Shown in pieces: positions 45,176-60,524 of a stretch of DNA of 64,000 nt. Source of the DNA: Panulirus ornatus. Its lineage: Eukaryota; Arthropoda; Malacostraca; Decapoda; Palinuridae. The notes beneath the pieces were generated by a model, which was not told the DNA's origin, made no database searches, and was given only the letters and a program-made list of their open reading frames with translations. The position numbers and the translations under genes are program-made. The stretch is taken from NCBI RefSeq assembly GCF_036320965.1, contig NC_092225.1, positions 30,749,443 to 30,813,442 of the forward strand, in the 5' to 3' direction. Each line of letters starts with the position of its first letter. Position 1 is the stretch's first letter.

Positions 45176-46530
45176 GCGCACCCATACAACAATGTTTTGG
45201 AAACAATATTTCCGCTATCGGTAAACGCATGTTTGTTGGAACAAATCTCTCCATTATTTACTAGTGAATTTCACATTTCGCTCGTGCTAATGCGATATTA
45301 TCCCGGTACTGTGATGGTACGAGATTAAGTTATTATATCACAACATATTCTGTAATGGCAGACGTCGCTCGCTTTAATCACGCATACAAATATTCCACTA
45401 AACAGAGCTCAGGCTTATATAACTTTACGGCTAATGTTACTATGAATATGAATTTAAAGAAGAAACTTTGTGTCAGTTATTTCTATGTGTTTTCTGAACA
45501 TTAGAATCGGCAACGCGACACAGTTACCTAGGATAAGTTTACACTTTTGCTGTTTTGGACTGAAGTCTACGTATCAGTTTGTTACAAGCTGATGAATGGA
45601 AAAGTCGAACGTTCCTGCATCAAAGATAATGTCAAATGACCGATTTCATTCAGCATTTGTAACTTGCTGGAAGTGGTGAATGTAATGGAAATAAAGGAAA
45701 TACTTCGATGTGAATCGGTTGGACGTCGAGAATGTAAAATGAATAAAGGAAACACTCACTTCCTATTGAATCGGATAACGTGTGCGATATCCATTTCACA
45801 AACATGGAGGCAAGTTGCCAAGCGCACGATAACAACCATGCATGTAGGATAACTTTGATGCTTGCATTTTGATCATAATTGTTTTCAATCTCAAGAGGAA
45901 ATGCACGATAGTTGTGAAGGACGCAGATGGAACAGGATATGCATGTAATGTGACAACGCCTCGAGTAAGTTGTCACATTTTTGGAAACATTAAACCGCCA
46001 AGTCTCCCGTGGCCTCAGCGTAACTGTTAACGTCACAGTGGGGGATGCTGTGCTGCTGCTGGCTTGTGTCGTTTCTCTCTGCAGTGAGTGATCCAGTCAA
46101 CGTACATTTAAAAGTCTTCCTACCTCATCTTGATGAAATTCCTGGTACCCCAGGCTTAACGTCCTTTTGCCGGTATAAATACAGTAGTAATTCATCAGCA
46201 TCAGGGCACAGTACACGCATTGGGTTGCACTTTCCTAGACATTTTGTCATTCAAGTACTCTCGTGATAGTAATTACCTTGAACACTTTCCTCTGTGAATT
46301 CCATCATGATGATTGTGGAAGGCAAACGTAAACATAGTCATCTCTTACTTGGGTTTGTTCATTCAACGTGGGATCTTGGCCATTCAGCAAAACCAATCAA
46401 AGTGTTTATTCAACATGTTGCGTCGGGTCATTGGTGTTAACGTCCCGGATGCCCATTGAAGCCGAACTCCGAAACCAATAAACTTATTTTGCTTGATTTT
46501 CTTCATAGTAACAATGCGTTTCATTATAGG

Positions 46531-46531
<1 letters not shown>
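45176..46531. other. AT-rich intergenic sequence
   Basis: A 128-codon minus frame (45650-46036) and a 73-codon plus frame (46045-46266) exist without recognisable domains. A good acceptor-like CTCTCTGCAG sits at 46074-46083. Confidence 0.4.

Positions 46532-46581
<50 letters not shown>
46532..46581. repeat. (CA)n microsatellite
   Basis: Perfect CA tract of 50 bases. Confidence 0.97.
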
Positions 46582-46582
<1 letters not shown>

Positions 46583-47014
46583 GAACGTTAAACAGACAGT
46601 TCTTTACGTCGGGAAGTGTCAGTGAAGCAGTGCCGAGCGCTAATGGAATAATTAGAAGCGAAAATTGCTTGTGGTTTCCAGCACGTAAACATGTTCACTG
46701 TGGTTAACTCAACACTTGACTGCCTTCGAGGAGGGTCACCTGACGTCTGTACCAACAGTAAAACTAATATTCTGCCTCAGTATGGAATACACGAAGGATT
46801 AAACAAAAATATGTTAACGGAGTTCCTGTGTAGTTCATGAAACACCAACGATATTTTTCATACACACTTTTGTCCTGATTACGATAGATGGAACAGGAGT
46901 ATACTGTAACGATGTCTGATCAGACACGTTACCATAATGCTACTTTAGATATTTTTGTATATTGTTTGGACTATACAAGACCATCCATTTGTTTTTAATT
47001 CGGTCATCATTCAT

Positions 47015-47020
<6 letters not shown>

Positions 47021-47105
<85 letters not shown>
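47021..47105. repeat. (GA)n microsatellite
   Basis: Perfect GA tract of 85 bases. Confidence 0.98.
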
Positions 47106-47109
<4 letters not shown>

Positions 47110-47154
47110 ACAGACAGACACAGAGAGAGTGGATGTGAGCAACTGAGGACAGAG

Positions 47155-47215
47155 CTATCGTTCTTTTCCTAACGCTACTTCGCAAACGTGGGTGACGGCG
47201 AACAAGAACGAATAA
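47155..47215 (+). mobile_element. Solo LINE 3'-tail module (plus strand)
   Basis: TTCTTTTCCTAACGCTACTT then CGCAAACGTGGGTGACGGCG. It matches TTCCTTGCGCTACCTCGCAA and ACGCGGGAGACAGCG of the LINE at 49487-49523 with several substitutions. Confidence 0.6.

Positions 47216-49548
<2,333 letters not shown>

Positions 49549-49606
<58 letters not shown>
49549..49606. repeat. (TA)n tract at LINE 3' end
   Basis: Perfect (TA)n of 58 bases following the LINE A-tail. With the tract at 48187 it brackets the element. Confidence 0.97.
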
Positions 49607-49608
<2 letters not shown>

Positions 49609-50150
49609 TCCCTGGGGATAGGGGAGAAAGAATACTGACCACGTATTCTCCTGTGTGTCTTAAAAGTCGACTATGAGGGGCTGGAAATCCTCCCCTCCTT
49701 TGTCTTTCCCAAAGGAAGTGGAATGCTTTAGGCACCAGAGAGTGGATATGGCATCGGATAGCACCATGCGAGCTGACGTAAGTCTAGGGTAGGAGAGAGG
49801 GCGGGGGGTAAGGTTCTGGGTGCATAGAGGAGTGTGGGTAAACTAAGGCCATTATTTGTTAAGGTACAACAGTCCCAACGGTGCTGTTTGGATGTCCCGC
49901 GTCTTGGATGCAAGAGAACAGATGAGGGTGGACGTGTTGGAGATGAAGTGCCTGGGAGCAGTATATTGTGTGAGCAGGGTTGATCATGCGAGGAATGACA
50001 GTGTGACAGAGGCATGGTAGTAAACCCAGTCTTACTGACACAGAGATGACCAGTGTGTGTGCTGGAATGATCATATGGAGAGGATGAACGAAGGAAGACC
50101 GACTCACAAGATCTGTCAGAAGTGGATTCAGGAACACATAAAAAAAGTTT
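49607..50150 (+). pseudogene. Second, decayed LINE relic of the same type
   Basis: 49607-49716 is a separate module (CATCCCTGGGGATAGGGGAG, GGGGCTGGAAATCCTCCCCT). From 49717 the DNA follows the neighbouring LINE: GAAGTGGAATGCTTTAGGCA versus GAAGTGAAGTGTTTTAGATA, then GTGGATATGGCATCGGATAG versus GTGGATCTGTCAGCGGATGG. Remnants translate as VDVLEMKCLGAVYCVSRVDHAR (in part) against the intact MDVLEMRCLRTMCGVRWFDR. Many stops and indels. Confidence 0.75.
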
Positions 50151-50482
50151 AGCTTCACGTGTGTGGCGAGATGATGGTAGTAAGATGTGCGGTTTCGATA
50201 ATATCGTCCGGTTCAGGATGTTGATGAAAATTAATTTATCAAGAAAATATAATGGCCAAAAATTACGGTGGCTCAGCTGGCGAGTAGGATGTAAGTTTTA
50301 TTGGCCAGAGGAAAGTATGTTGGGTTACTGGCGGTCCACAGCTGGCCAGGTTGTCCCACCATCCGGGTGAGGGAGCCACTTAACGAGGCTCCAATTGGTA
50401 ACAGTAGGGAAGGCTGCCGGAAAACTTCCTCACAGTGACGGACAGATGGACGGACGGGAGGATATATGTTAGTGCAGCTGCT
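50151..50482. other. Unique sequence, possible tRNA-like start
   Basis: GGTGGCTCAGCTGGCGAGTA at 50268 resembles a tRNA A-box region but no B box follows at the right distance. Confidence 0.35.
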
Positions 50483-50487
50483 GCACA

Positions 50488-50518
<31 letters not shown>

Positions 50519-50520
50519 GT
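50483..50520. repeat. (CA)n(CG)n microsatellite
   Basis: CA tract that changes into 8 CG units, potential Z-DNA. Confidence 0.95.
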
Positions 50521-50807
50521 TCCTCCTGCAGGAGCTCCATATGAAGACAGACAAACAGGCAGGCAATGTGATGCCCCGCGGGTCCCCCACCCCTCCACTA
50601 CGAGTGTTTACGTTTTTGTGAGGTAATTCAAACCAGAGAGCAGTGACACCATCCTTGGTGGGGTTCTCTTACACTGTACGTGCACAAGACTTACTTCCTC
50701 GTGCTGCACTACGATTTATATTTTGTCATTTTCCTATTTTTTCTTGCGTGGAATTTACCTCAAGGCCGCCATGAGCATGGCGCTGGGGATGACATGTGTG
50801 TCCGGCG

Positions 50808-50869
50808 GAGGGACGCCAGACAAGGACGTCTCCCGGCAGAGGGACGCCAGACAAGGACGTCTCCCGCTG
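50808..50869. repeat. 31-bp tandem duplication
   Basis: GAGGGACGCCAGACAAGGAC with GTCTCCCGGCA repeated once with only the last bases changed. Confidence 0.93.
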
Positions 50870-50934
50870 GAGGGACTGGAGTGCGGTACTTTTCCTCAAA
50901 ATACTCTAGCGAACCATCTCTTCACGACGATTGT

Positions 50935-50950
50935 TAACGTCATGACGTTA
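50935..50950. repeat. 16-bp perfect palindrome
   Basis: TAACGTCATGACGTTA, self-complementary over all 16 bases. Confidence 0.9.
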
Positions 50951-53400
50951 CTCCTACCACGTTGAGTTTGGGACAAGAGACAAACACGGAAACCAGTGGC
51001 TATGTCTTCCGTGTGGCAGAGGTGCCGGGCGGGCGCCCCTCCCAGGGTTCGAATTCCACCCGTGGTGTATATATTACGGCATCACATTGCCATTACTGAT
51101 CTTTCATAAATAAACATCAATTAAGTCTTAATATTATGGTGATCTGTCATTTATTCTGTCGCAAAGTGATAATTCAAAGCCTCTTATCTGCTGTTATGGA
51201 GTTTGTGAATGATCGACTGCCTGTTGACCAGGAGACCTACCCCGCACTCACGCCAGACTTAAGATTGGTAAAGATGGAAGTTAATCTACACGTGTGTCAG
51301 GGTGCGTGGTCAGCGACTGACACACGATACCTGGCTGGACCGAACGCTTGCTTCCCCGACAGGAAAACAGGAATGTCAACAACAACCACGAAACACTGGA
51401 TGATTCCGCGGCCAAACAGGCCACCAAATCACACCCCCAAACATACATACACACGTCAGAGAGCATACCAGCTCGACTTGAACGGCCATACATGTATGTA
51501 GTACAAGCGTATGTGGTGTTCAAGCTTGACTGTCGGTTGGTGGTTATATAACTCGACCTTCGCTGCCTTACTGGCCCTGGCAGATGGTAGGCCTAATGCC
51601 CAACCACTAAGTCAACTCTAAATTAAGGTCGACACAGGGTGGTGTGGTGTTGAGACACGACCTTCATCCACATGTGTAATGTTTTCATGACACTCGTGTG
51701 ATGCAATGTAAGCAGAACATTGTGGTACTGACCCTCCTGCTCCCACAGTGCACCCGTGACCTTCGCTAACCATAAACAAATCATGTTGACCGAGATATAA
51801 CCCTTTCAGTATGTTCACACGAGCCACTTATCACGAGGGTACGATCCCTGACCCACGAAGGCACGCTCCTTGGGTACGAGAGCCAAATCTTTGACCTGAA
51901 TAGATCAGCACTAGATCTAGGCTGGACGACCTGGTAATGTATGCTCTCCTCTCGTCTCACCGACTGTCGTGTAAACATTCAGCATGAAGATTGTTTCTTA
52001 TATAATTCATAATGTTCTCTCGCGTACAGTAATTTGCTTTTACAGTTATATTGATTATTGAGGGAACGAACTTTTTTCGCCACCGGTCATGATTAACTCC
52101 TGGCCAGTCTTGCGTGCTGTTGGAAGGCCACTTCTTCCCCCGGGATCACTCAGGGTCACTGAGGTGATAGTGTCGACAACTCACCATCTCCAGCAAACGT
52201 CTTGTCTGTTATATGGCACATGTTAGTGTGCTTCTGCTGTTGTAGGATTATAAAGATATGTTTTCAGTGTCTGATTTTTCATTGCCCGTTTGGTAAAGAT
52301 TCGGAAAATCATGTAAGCACGACAAAAAAAAAAAAATCTAGCGGGCATTTCGCACGGCATTAAAAAGAAAAACTGGGAATATGGTTGTGATGAATAGTTG
52401 ATGTGAGGCTGTGTCCTCGGTGTCGTTGCTACCTCCCCTTTCGGGAGGCGGGAGTCGTGCCGTAGCAAGTAAAAGGTTTATTTCAACAAGTTTAGGTTTA
52501 TGAAGGTTCTTAAAATTTACCGACGGTCGTGAGAAAATGTTGTAAACACCTTTCAAAACACTATGGTATTTGTCCCTGAAATCATCTGGGGATTATTTAC
52601 TGAATCATACACCACTAAACCTCACTGTATCAACAAAACTGAATTTCGTAGTAAGTCTAATCGTTGTAGGTCTTGTGGTACATCGTAACTTCAGTTTATA
52701 ATGTCTGAATAAATAATATTTGGATTTTTGGATCGTGCTTCATGACGTCGAGTATTGGTCACCGGAACTCCTTTATAGTCTGATTATCAAGACGTTCCCC
52801 TGCCGTACATTCTATACACCCATATCCTTACGTCCATACGAACAAGAGTCTTCCAATCTGCAGCAGCAGGGATAATATAAATTCCTGTGAAGTTACGTAA
52901 CAAGTTTTTGCGCGAGGCTGGCGAGAAGACGTGTAGCGGCGAGGCTGTTACGTCAACATGGCACGTTTGAGGGGACTGTGTATCCGTGGAGTCGAACGTT
53001 GGGGATGGTTAGTGATGCACTTTGATTGTTGACTTGGAGTACAACTGTTTCTATCGATCAGACTTTTAGGCCAACGGGTGTTATTATTGCAATGAGAGAG
53101 GCAAAGAGTACACAAAATATACAAGGGCCTATTAGCCTGACTTGTTAGTTTAGTTTTACCCTAACAGAGCGAGATTAAACTTTATAGGCTTGAGGCCACG
53201 GTTTAAGGTCGTTTAGGTTATGAAAAGAATAGGGCTAAGGAGAAACCCTGTGGCACCCCATTTGTTGTGTCCAGCCAGCCGAAGTCTCATCGTGTAAAAC
53301 GACGCAGGGCTTTCTCTAGGTTAGCTACTCTTCAATAGGCGTAGTTAAAAAGAAAAAAAATAGCTTCCCTAGAATTCAGAATGAGCAAATGTTCCATTGT
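50951..53400. other. Intergenic sequence, no gene supported
   Basis: Frames of up to 121 codons (51136-51501) lack domains. A GGTTCGAATTCC B-box-like string lies at 51044. A foldback half-copy lies at 51837-51900. Confidence 0.42.
51837..51900. mobile_element. Foldback element, half copy
   Basis: GAAGGCACGCTCCTTGGGTA followed by CGAGAGCCAAATCTTTGACC matches the left arm of the foldback family (GACGGTACRACC, GGGTAYGATRGCC, TTTGACCT). No right arm is evident. Confidence 0.55.
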
Positions 53401-53560
53401 TTTGGTATGGTTAGTATGGTTCGGTATGGTATGATACGATTCTTTATGGTATAATATGGTTAGGTATGGTCTGCATGGCATGATATAGTTCGGCATGGTA
53501 TGATATAGTTCGGCATGGTATGATTTGGTTCGAGATACGATACGGTTCGATATGATTTTG
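53401..53560. repeat. Degenerate ~22-bp array
   Basis: Variants of GGTATGATATAGTTCGGCAT, two copies nearly identical at 53480-53525, the rest diverged. Confidence 0.85.
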
Positions 53561-54157
<597 letters not shown>

Positions 54158-54222
54158 AGTGATTCGCGTTTGTCTTAGAAGAGTGAGGCTATTAACTCCT
54201 ATGTAGTGTTTCATCATAAGCA

Positions 54223-54224
<2 letters not shown>

Positions 54225-54264
<40 letters not shown>
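54225..54264. repeat. (GT)n microsatellite
   Basis: Perfect GT tract of 40 bases. Confidence 0.96.
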
Positions 54265-54265
<1 letters not shown>

Positions 54266-54618
54266 GTATTGAATGTAAAAAGTTCAGTTGATCCTTATTT
54301 CATCTTTAGGAAAGAGACTTATGAACCACTGATGTACTAGACGTGCCTGAAGACCCGGAGAACAAAAGTTGGCCAGTTAGGACTAGGCTATACGTTCAGG
54401 TTCCGTTATCCCCGTACTCGATCTGACACACTGTGTCCCTGATGAGGAGATAAGGTAGTATCATTTACGTCTCGCATTTACATAATAAGATGAACCGAGG
54501 CTCCAACAACCGTAGGTTAAGATTTATGTACACCCGAAGTTTAAGTGTTAGAGACAAATGTGTGAGTTGACCACATTATAATTATTTGTGAACAATGAGA
54601 CTGTAGTTCTTGTTACAA

Positions 54619-54620
<2 letters not shown>

Positions 54621-54685
<65 letters not shown>
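54621..54685. repeat. (TA)n(CA)n microsatellite
   Basis: TA tract to 54677 and four CA units. Confidence 0.95.
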
Positions 54686-55497
54686 GCTACAATTTTTTTC
54701 CCATTGCTTGACCGTATTTTAGCACATCATTCCACATATTCCACAGAATGCTGATGACAAGGGTATGACGATCAAGTTCAACTTTAGGTTTATGTCAGAG
54801 GCCATAAAGGTTTATTTTCTTCTCCTCTAACGCGTTTCATTTCAAACAATATTAACAAAAATTGTTTTTCAACAAGTCCCTTAGTATGGCTCAATATGGC
54901 GGGAGACATACTGGATTTCCTTGCCATTGTTCGCCTTTCTATTTTTATATGCTTTGTTTTAAGGCTCAGTTGTTTTTCTGGTGTGGCACATTCCCACTTC
55001 CTCGGTACAGCTGGGAGGTTTTAAAAATACTTGCCCTGTGTATTTCTATTCCCAGGATTAAGGGGCCGAGGTTGGGGAGGTGCCAGTGTCTGTGTGTATG
55101 CGCGTGTGCGCGTACACTCTAGGTTATGGCGGATATAATTACCAGCGCAACATCTGATCTGTCTTGGGTTATCAGCGGCTCCGACGAAGCTCCTTACCGT
55201 GCCGCCCTTCTTTCTTCCTTGGTGAAGTTTTTTGATCATTCACATGTATGGTTCGGGGCTTCATGAGCTTGTGCAGTACCCAGGCTTCCAGGGCGAAATA
55301 AATGTTTGAGCGGATGTGCCACAGTTGAATGTAATGCTGGGGTTGGTCATATCTGGTAGATCTAATAATGAATGATATAACTTGCATGTACAGTAATGTT
55401 TATTATCAAACTCGCTCGTGAAGTCTCAACCCCAGTTGAACGAAGGCAAATGAAGTCTTAATGACGTTACTTTAGGCTTTAGCTTATATGTTGTATA

Positions 55498-55502
<5 letters not shown>
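54686..55502. other. Unique sequence, nothing recognised
   Basis: No supported gene. Confidence 0.45.

Positions 55503-55578
<76 letters not shown>
55503..55578. repeat. (GA)n microsatellite
   Basis: Perfect GA tract of 76 bases followed by GGGGGCGGGGGAGGGG and TAAGGG, a loose match to the GTAACCCC-type flank seen at 9325 and 13215. Confidence 0.96.
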
Positions 55579-55583
<5 letters not shown>

Positions 55584-56212
55584 CGGGGGAGGGGTAAGGG
55601 TTGATAAAGACACTTAATACTTTGGAGAACCAGTTTTGAACACCCACAAGATCCGGGAGACTTTAAAAAGTCGATACAGCTCCACGACGTCAAACATGAA
55701 GCCAGAACGACTACAGATCCCACAGGCCAGTTACGCCAACGCTGCACGTCACGGACGGTTTGGAAGGAGTACGAGAATGGAAACTGAATCTATAGAGTTA
55801 AGCAACCAACACGACCGGTGCCAACACGGATGCAGGGCTGGACGATCCTGTCTCCTTCACTACAATGATAAGATCCTGGAAGCCGTTTGAGGAAAATATG
55901 AATGTGTGTGTGGGAGGGACACGTGTGTGTGTGTGTATGTGTGTGTGTGTGTGTGTGTTTACTATTTTTCTTATTTGTTATTATTGATTGTGTGTTACTG
56001 GGAGAGAGTTTTAAACCCGTATTGCCCAGACTTTTAACCTTGTATATATGTGCTATGTCTGTGTAGTTAAGTATGTATTGCTTACAAACACCCCAGCCTA
56101 AGCCAGGTAAACTGGTGTGTGTGTGTGTGTGTGTGTGTGAGGGGCGGGGGAACAAATGTTTATTGATTTTATGATTAATGATAGAGTGTCCTGGAGCGGA
56201 GACTGGTAATAC

Positions 56213-56266
<54 letters not shown>

Positions 56267-56331
56267 TATAATAATAATCATCATTATTATTATTATTATT
56301 ATCATTATTATTATTATCATTATTATTATTA

Positions 56332-56374
<43 letters not shown>

Positions 56375-56402
56375 CATCATTAATATTATCATTATTATCA
56401 TT
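56213..56402. repeat. (AAT)n then (ATT)n inverted microsatellite
   Basis: About 50 bases of AAT repeats, a short centre, then about 120 bases of ATT with ATC interruptions. The two halves are complementary and can fold back. Shorter (TG)n tracts lie at 55920-55958 and 56114-56140. Confidence 0.93.
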
Positions 56403-56529
56403 CACGTTTTACTGAATTAACAGAACAGCCAAAGGGTGAAAATATAAGGCAATAATACACACAATATAAACATTGGCATTGTGAAGAGAGAAGGTGGGGG
56501 GAGGGGGGGTTAACAGACAGTCTTTATAC

Positions 56530-57262
56530 AGTCACTGGAATGGCTGCCTGCTTATTATTGATGATGTTCACAGTGTTTGGGATGGGGATTTTCGGGTCGC
56601 GGTCTGTTCGAGGGACGGAATGGGTTTCATGCAGTTGTGGTGTTGAATTCCAATTAGGGGATGAGGCATTTTAAGCGGGGATGATGCAACGTCTTCATCT
56701 GGGACTGCTGAATGAGCTGCAGGTGAGGGTTGGGAAGGTCAACATGTTTAGCGTCTTTGTTAAGCTGTATAAGAGGGACCAAGGATGATGATCTTCTATG
56801 CACTTCTCTGTACCTCTTCTACTTGCCTCTGTTGTGTGATGGATAAAGAGGAAAAAACCAGACGGAGGAGACACAGTAGGTGAATTGGGACGAATGGAGG
56901 TTATGCAGATGTCTTTGAGTTAAGACGCAGGAAGTCCAAGTGTCCTAAGTTTATGAAGAATGTAGGGACGTTAGCTGTATGACTTGATTATTGTCCTGAC
57001 GCGTTCACTCCAGTTTAGTTTACCGACCAGAGTAACACCGAGAAGCTGCAGGTGGGCTGAAGGGAACTGGGGACCTATTAAGACAGCAGAAAGCAGGGCA
57101 GAGTTGGAAGCCAGGCTGGGATGTAGGACAACGAGCTTAAGTTAGTTAATGGTGAAGTAGTTGGTCCAGTTCTGGAGGCTGTTCGTGGTGTTGTTTAGAG
57201 CTAGGTAGCCGGGAGAACTGCTGTCAACGCCGATACCAACTGCAGAGTCGTCAACGTACTTT
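56530..57262 (-). pseudogene. Non-LTR retrotransposon RT relic (minus strand)
   Basis: Read on the minus strand in one frame from 57258: YVDDSAVGIGVDSSSPGYLA (YxDD catalytic box C intact at 57247-57258), then LLGVTLVGKLNWSERVRTII near 57050-56990, KLRTLGLPAS near 56950, a Ser-Pro-rich stretch, and NTVNIINNK at the end near 56545. Known: CR1/Jockey-type LINE RTs show YADDSxVGI, LLGVxLDxKLxWxxHV, LRxLGLPxxELxxIYxTFIRPxLxYASPAW and a PIPxIVxxIN terminus in this order. Only about four stops interrupt the frame. The N-terminal RT is missing. Confidence 0.78.
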
Positions 57263-57858
57263 CATGGAGTAGTTACGTCCTTCAGTGTACCCTGTATGTA
57301 GTGAAGTGAGTGTGTGTGTGTCACGAGGGAGTTGTGAGTGTATGTGAGGGATAAGTGTGTGGCATGGGGGAGGGTATCAGAAAACACTGAATGTCAGCTC
57401 ATGAAACGCAAACGTTCGACGTGGATAATTATGAAGAGCTTTGATGAATACCACATTCATCGTCCCCAGCATCCGAGACTGAGACTTATCTCTCTCAAAG
57501 CCTCCGTCACAAGCCCCCCTTCACTGCTCTCATACGTTCAACTCCTTCCCTCCGCACTTCTTAAACCCCCGAGTTACTCAGCAGACCCTTGTGAGGAGTC
57601 GTCCTCCACCTCAAATGCCATTCTTTGCACCTCACGTCTGTGGAAGTCTTTACGTCCTCTCAGTTCATCTCCTCGTAGGGTTCAGCTCGTGATATACAAC
57701 AGAGACATACCCATAAGTCAGTCACAGCCCAGTAGCCTTGTACAGTGCGAGGCAGCATCAGCATCGTCCTCCGCTGGGGTACGCGGGACAGTGTTTGGTC
57801 CCTCACCACTTGTATCGCTGCCATCGTACGCTCCTCGTTTGACACATTACCAAGGGGG

Positions 57859-57860
<2 letters not shown>
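57263..57860. other. Unique sequence, frame not supported as gene
   Basis: A plus frame open from 57338 runs about 170 codons before entering the GA tract; composition is Ser/Pro-rich with no domain. Confidence 0.35.

Positions 57861-57950
<90 letters not shown>
57861..57950. repeat. (GA)n microsatellite
   Basis: GA tract of 90 bases with one AAA interruption. Confidence 0.97.
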
Positions 57951-59215
57951 CTGTTTATGTGTAAAGGAAGGAGGGGTGTTTTTGTGGGGAAGTGGATAAG
58001 GTTAATGTTTCTTTTGAGTTATGAGGAGTGTTTAAACGGAGGCGGGAGAATGTTGTGTGAGAGGATGTTTTGTGTGTAAGGGAGAGGGAATGTGTATGCA
58101 CAATAAGGAAGACGTGTTCGTATATGGGGAAAGTGGACGTAATTAAGAAGGATGAGGAAGAATGTTGATAAGGGCAGGTGTCTGCTTTAGTGGGAAAATG
58201 TGCAGTGTAATACGTGTGTTAGGAAGTTGAGGAAAACGTGTAAGTCAGGAGGAGGGGAGGTGTTGGGTTTGAGGAGGTGGAGAATGTTGGGTCTAAGGAA
58301 GGGAAGAGGAGATTACAGAGGTGTACTGGTTCTAGTTAAATGTTTGCTAGTTGCCCTCGTAATCTTACTCACCTTAACTCCCAGTTAAAGAAAAAAGGGA
58401 ATCTATGGCACTGTGGGTGTTACAGGTCGCAACACTACACACGAACTTAATCACCGATTTTTTTTTTTTTTCTTCTCTCGCCAAGTCACGAGATGCAGCT
58501 CATGGCAGCGGAGCTTTCTGGGGGCATCAGTAAGGCTCAGCGTGGGCGGGAGCACGATGAACGACTGACGTGGTTTAATTTTATTCATGTTTTATCTGTG
58601 TTGTGTGGCAGTGTTGGCAGCGTAGCTGTGGGCTGACAGCTGCTGGGAGTACAGGTGTCAGGTGGAGCGCCCCGCCTCCTGACACCCTCTATTGTCTTCG
58701 TAGTTCCAAAACTGTCGTGGTTACACCCTTCTGGGGTAGACACAGTCTGAGGCTGAGTCATGGCCCACAAGGCCAACGAGAATGCCTCTCACACTGCCAC
58801 AAATAGCACACACCGCTCTCACCACAGTGTAAAGGAAAAATGAACATTTTCTACGTATGTGTAAACTGCAAGTGGTATCAAAGATCCCAGCATGAAAAGG
58901 GATGGGAGGGGGGGCTGTGGCGGTGGCGACTCATCTCACCGCGCGCCACGCCAACGGTCGCTGGCTGATGTAACGTTTCTCAGTCAAGGTTAGACTGATG
59001 TGTCACGCGCGTCGCGGACGCTTCCTTCCCAGCACATCTGCCCGTGTCTACTGCTCATTAACTCCTTATTAACCAGCAACATTATCTTGACATGCATGTG
59101 ATTATTAACCAGCAAACGGTGGTTATATATTTATAGTCCTGTTTTATGCTTCCCCTCCTTTACGTAACTCTTAGGGACTTGAAATATATGCTGATATTCT
59201 GGGCGACTTTACGAC
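57951..59215. other. Unique sequence, nothing recognised
   Basis: Purine-rich to 58320, then mixed. A poly-T run is at 58459-58471. No gene supported. Confidence 0.45.
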
Positions 59216-59326
59216 ATGAGGACTATGTTGCTACCACTGGGTATGAAGGCCTGGCCTTTGACGACCCTCTAGAAGGTTAGGGGTAAGCTATCATACCCCA
59301 GGGTCATTCCTCCCTCTGTGCTCGTA
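59216..59326. mobile_element. Foldback element, copy 4 (diverged)
   Basis: Left arm CACTGGGTATGAAGGCCTGG then CCTTTGACGACCC. Right arm on minus: CGAGCACAGAGGGAGGAATG, ACCCTGGGGTATGATAGC. Arms pair imperfectly. Confidence 0.6.
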
Positions 59327-59408
59327 CCGGTGTACTTATATGTTTTAATGTCGTTTAGCATATATCCTTATATAGGACGAAGATGCGACATGAGTACGGT
59401 GGTGTGAT

Positions 59409-59512
59409 CCTTGAGCGCAACGATACGACCCGGGAGTACTGAGGCCTATAGGGACAGGGACAGGCCGCCATACCCAAGGCTATGTTCCAGGGTCGTAACA
59501 TCGTGTGCAAGG
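59409..59512. mobile_element. Foldback element, copy 5
   Basis: Left arm CCTTGAGCGCAACGATACGA then CCCGGGAGTACTGAGGCC. Right arm on minus: CCTTGCACACGATGTTACGA, CCCTGGAACATAGCCTTGGG. Termini match those of copy 1. Confidence 0.7.
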
Positions 59513-60524
59513 AGTGATATAGTATACTCCTATTATGCCTAAGTTTAAAATAGAGTTGGACCATAATCGTCGTATATGTGTACGACAATCTTTGATGATT
59601 TCGCGGTGATTAATGTGGCGAGAGGTTCGTACGAGAAGGAATACTTCAAAGCATAGTTGTCGAGCAACCTCTGTTTGCCAGCTGACTGGGCCGGTGTGAG
59701 CCAGTGTGAAGGGCGGTCTGTGAACGTGGAGACACAACACACTTGCAGCAACCTCTCATTATGGAGGTACGAGGACAATCCACCGACCTTCAGGAGTACA
59801 CATACACACACACACACACACACAAAGACTGCCCACCCTTCTTCACATTCAGAAATAAACTATATTTAGAAGCCAGGTTAAGAAAGTAACATTAGTTGCG
59901 TGATATTCATATCCTGGATCAAGTTTTCCTATCTATCCGGTAGATCTGGTGGTGAGTGCATGTGTGCGTGGATTGGTCGCACTTGAGCTCTGGTTGATGG
60001 CCGTGACCGCTTCCTGGCGCAGGAAGGTACTGCGCTGGACACTGATGCCAACATAAACACCACACCCATCATTATATCCACCACCACCAACCACCGTCAT
60101 CACTATCACCACTTTCATTCACTACTGCCACGGCCTCTCTCACCGCCACCACACTCACCATCACCACAACCTGCACTGACAGTGTCACCACAACTAGCCG
60201 CCTCCACCAACAACACCGTCCCGAACACTGCAACACCACCATCGCTTCTCCATATCTGCGACAGCCACGCACCATCACCACACATCAAACCGGTAATGAT
60301 ATCGATAACAGTGTTAGCTACAAACCAGTATCATGAACTGGGGGGAAAACCTCCCATGGTAGTGAACTTCACACGTCCTGGATACGTGCCAGCAGACGAG
60401 AACCGGATTGTTTTGGCGCTGGCCGGTTGTATTGTAAGATGACCGTCACATCACGGCAGCTGATGAAGGTGAAGGTCCAGAATGACCCAGCAGGCACTAG
60501 CATAGGCTGGCTGATGGTTCCGCG
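59513..60524. other. Unique sequence with CAC-rich stretch
   Basis: 60050-60250 is dominated by CCACCA/CACCAC triplets. Short (CA)n at 59801-59823. No gene supported. Confidence 0.42.

Noticed and set aside
51040..51060. tRNA gene suggested by GGTTCGAATTCC
   Set aside because: No A box or acceptor stem could be paired; more likely a degraded SINE or chance.
57338..57964. 208-codon plus frame
   Set aside because: Last 40 codons are GA tract; the rest has no domain, no splice signals and Ser/Pro bias from composition.
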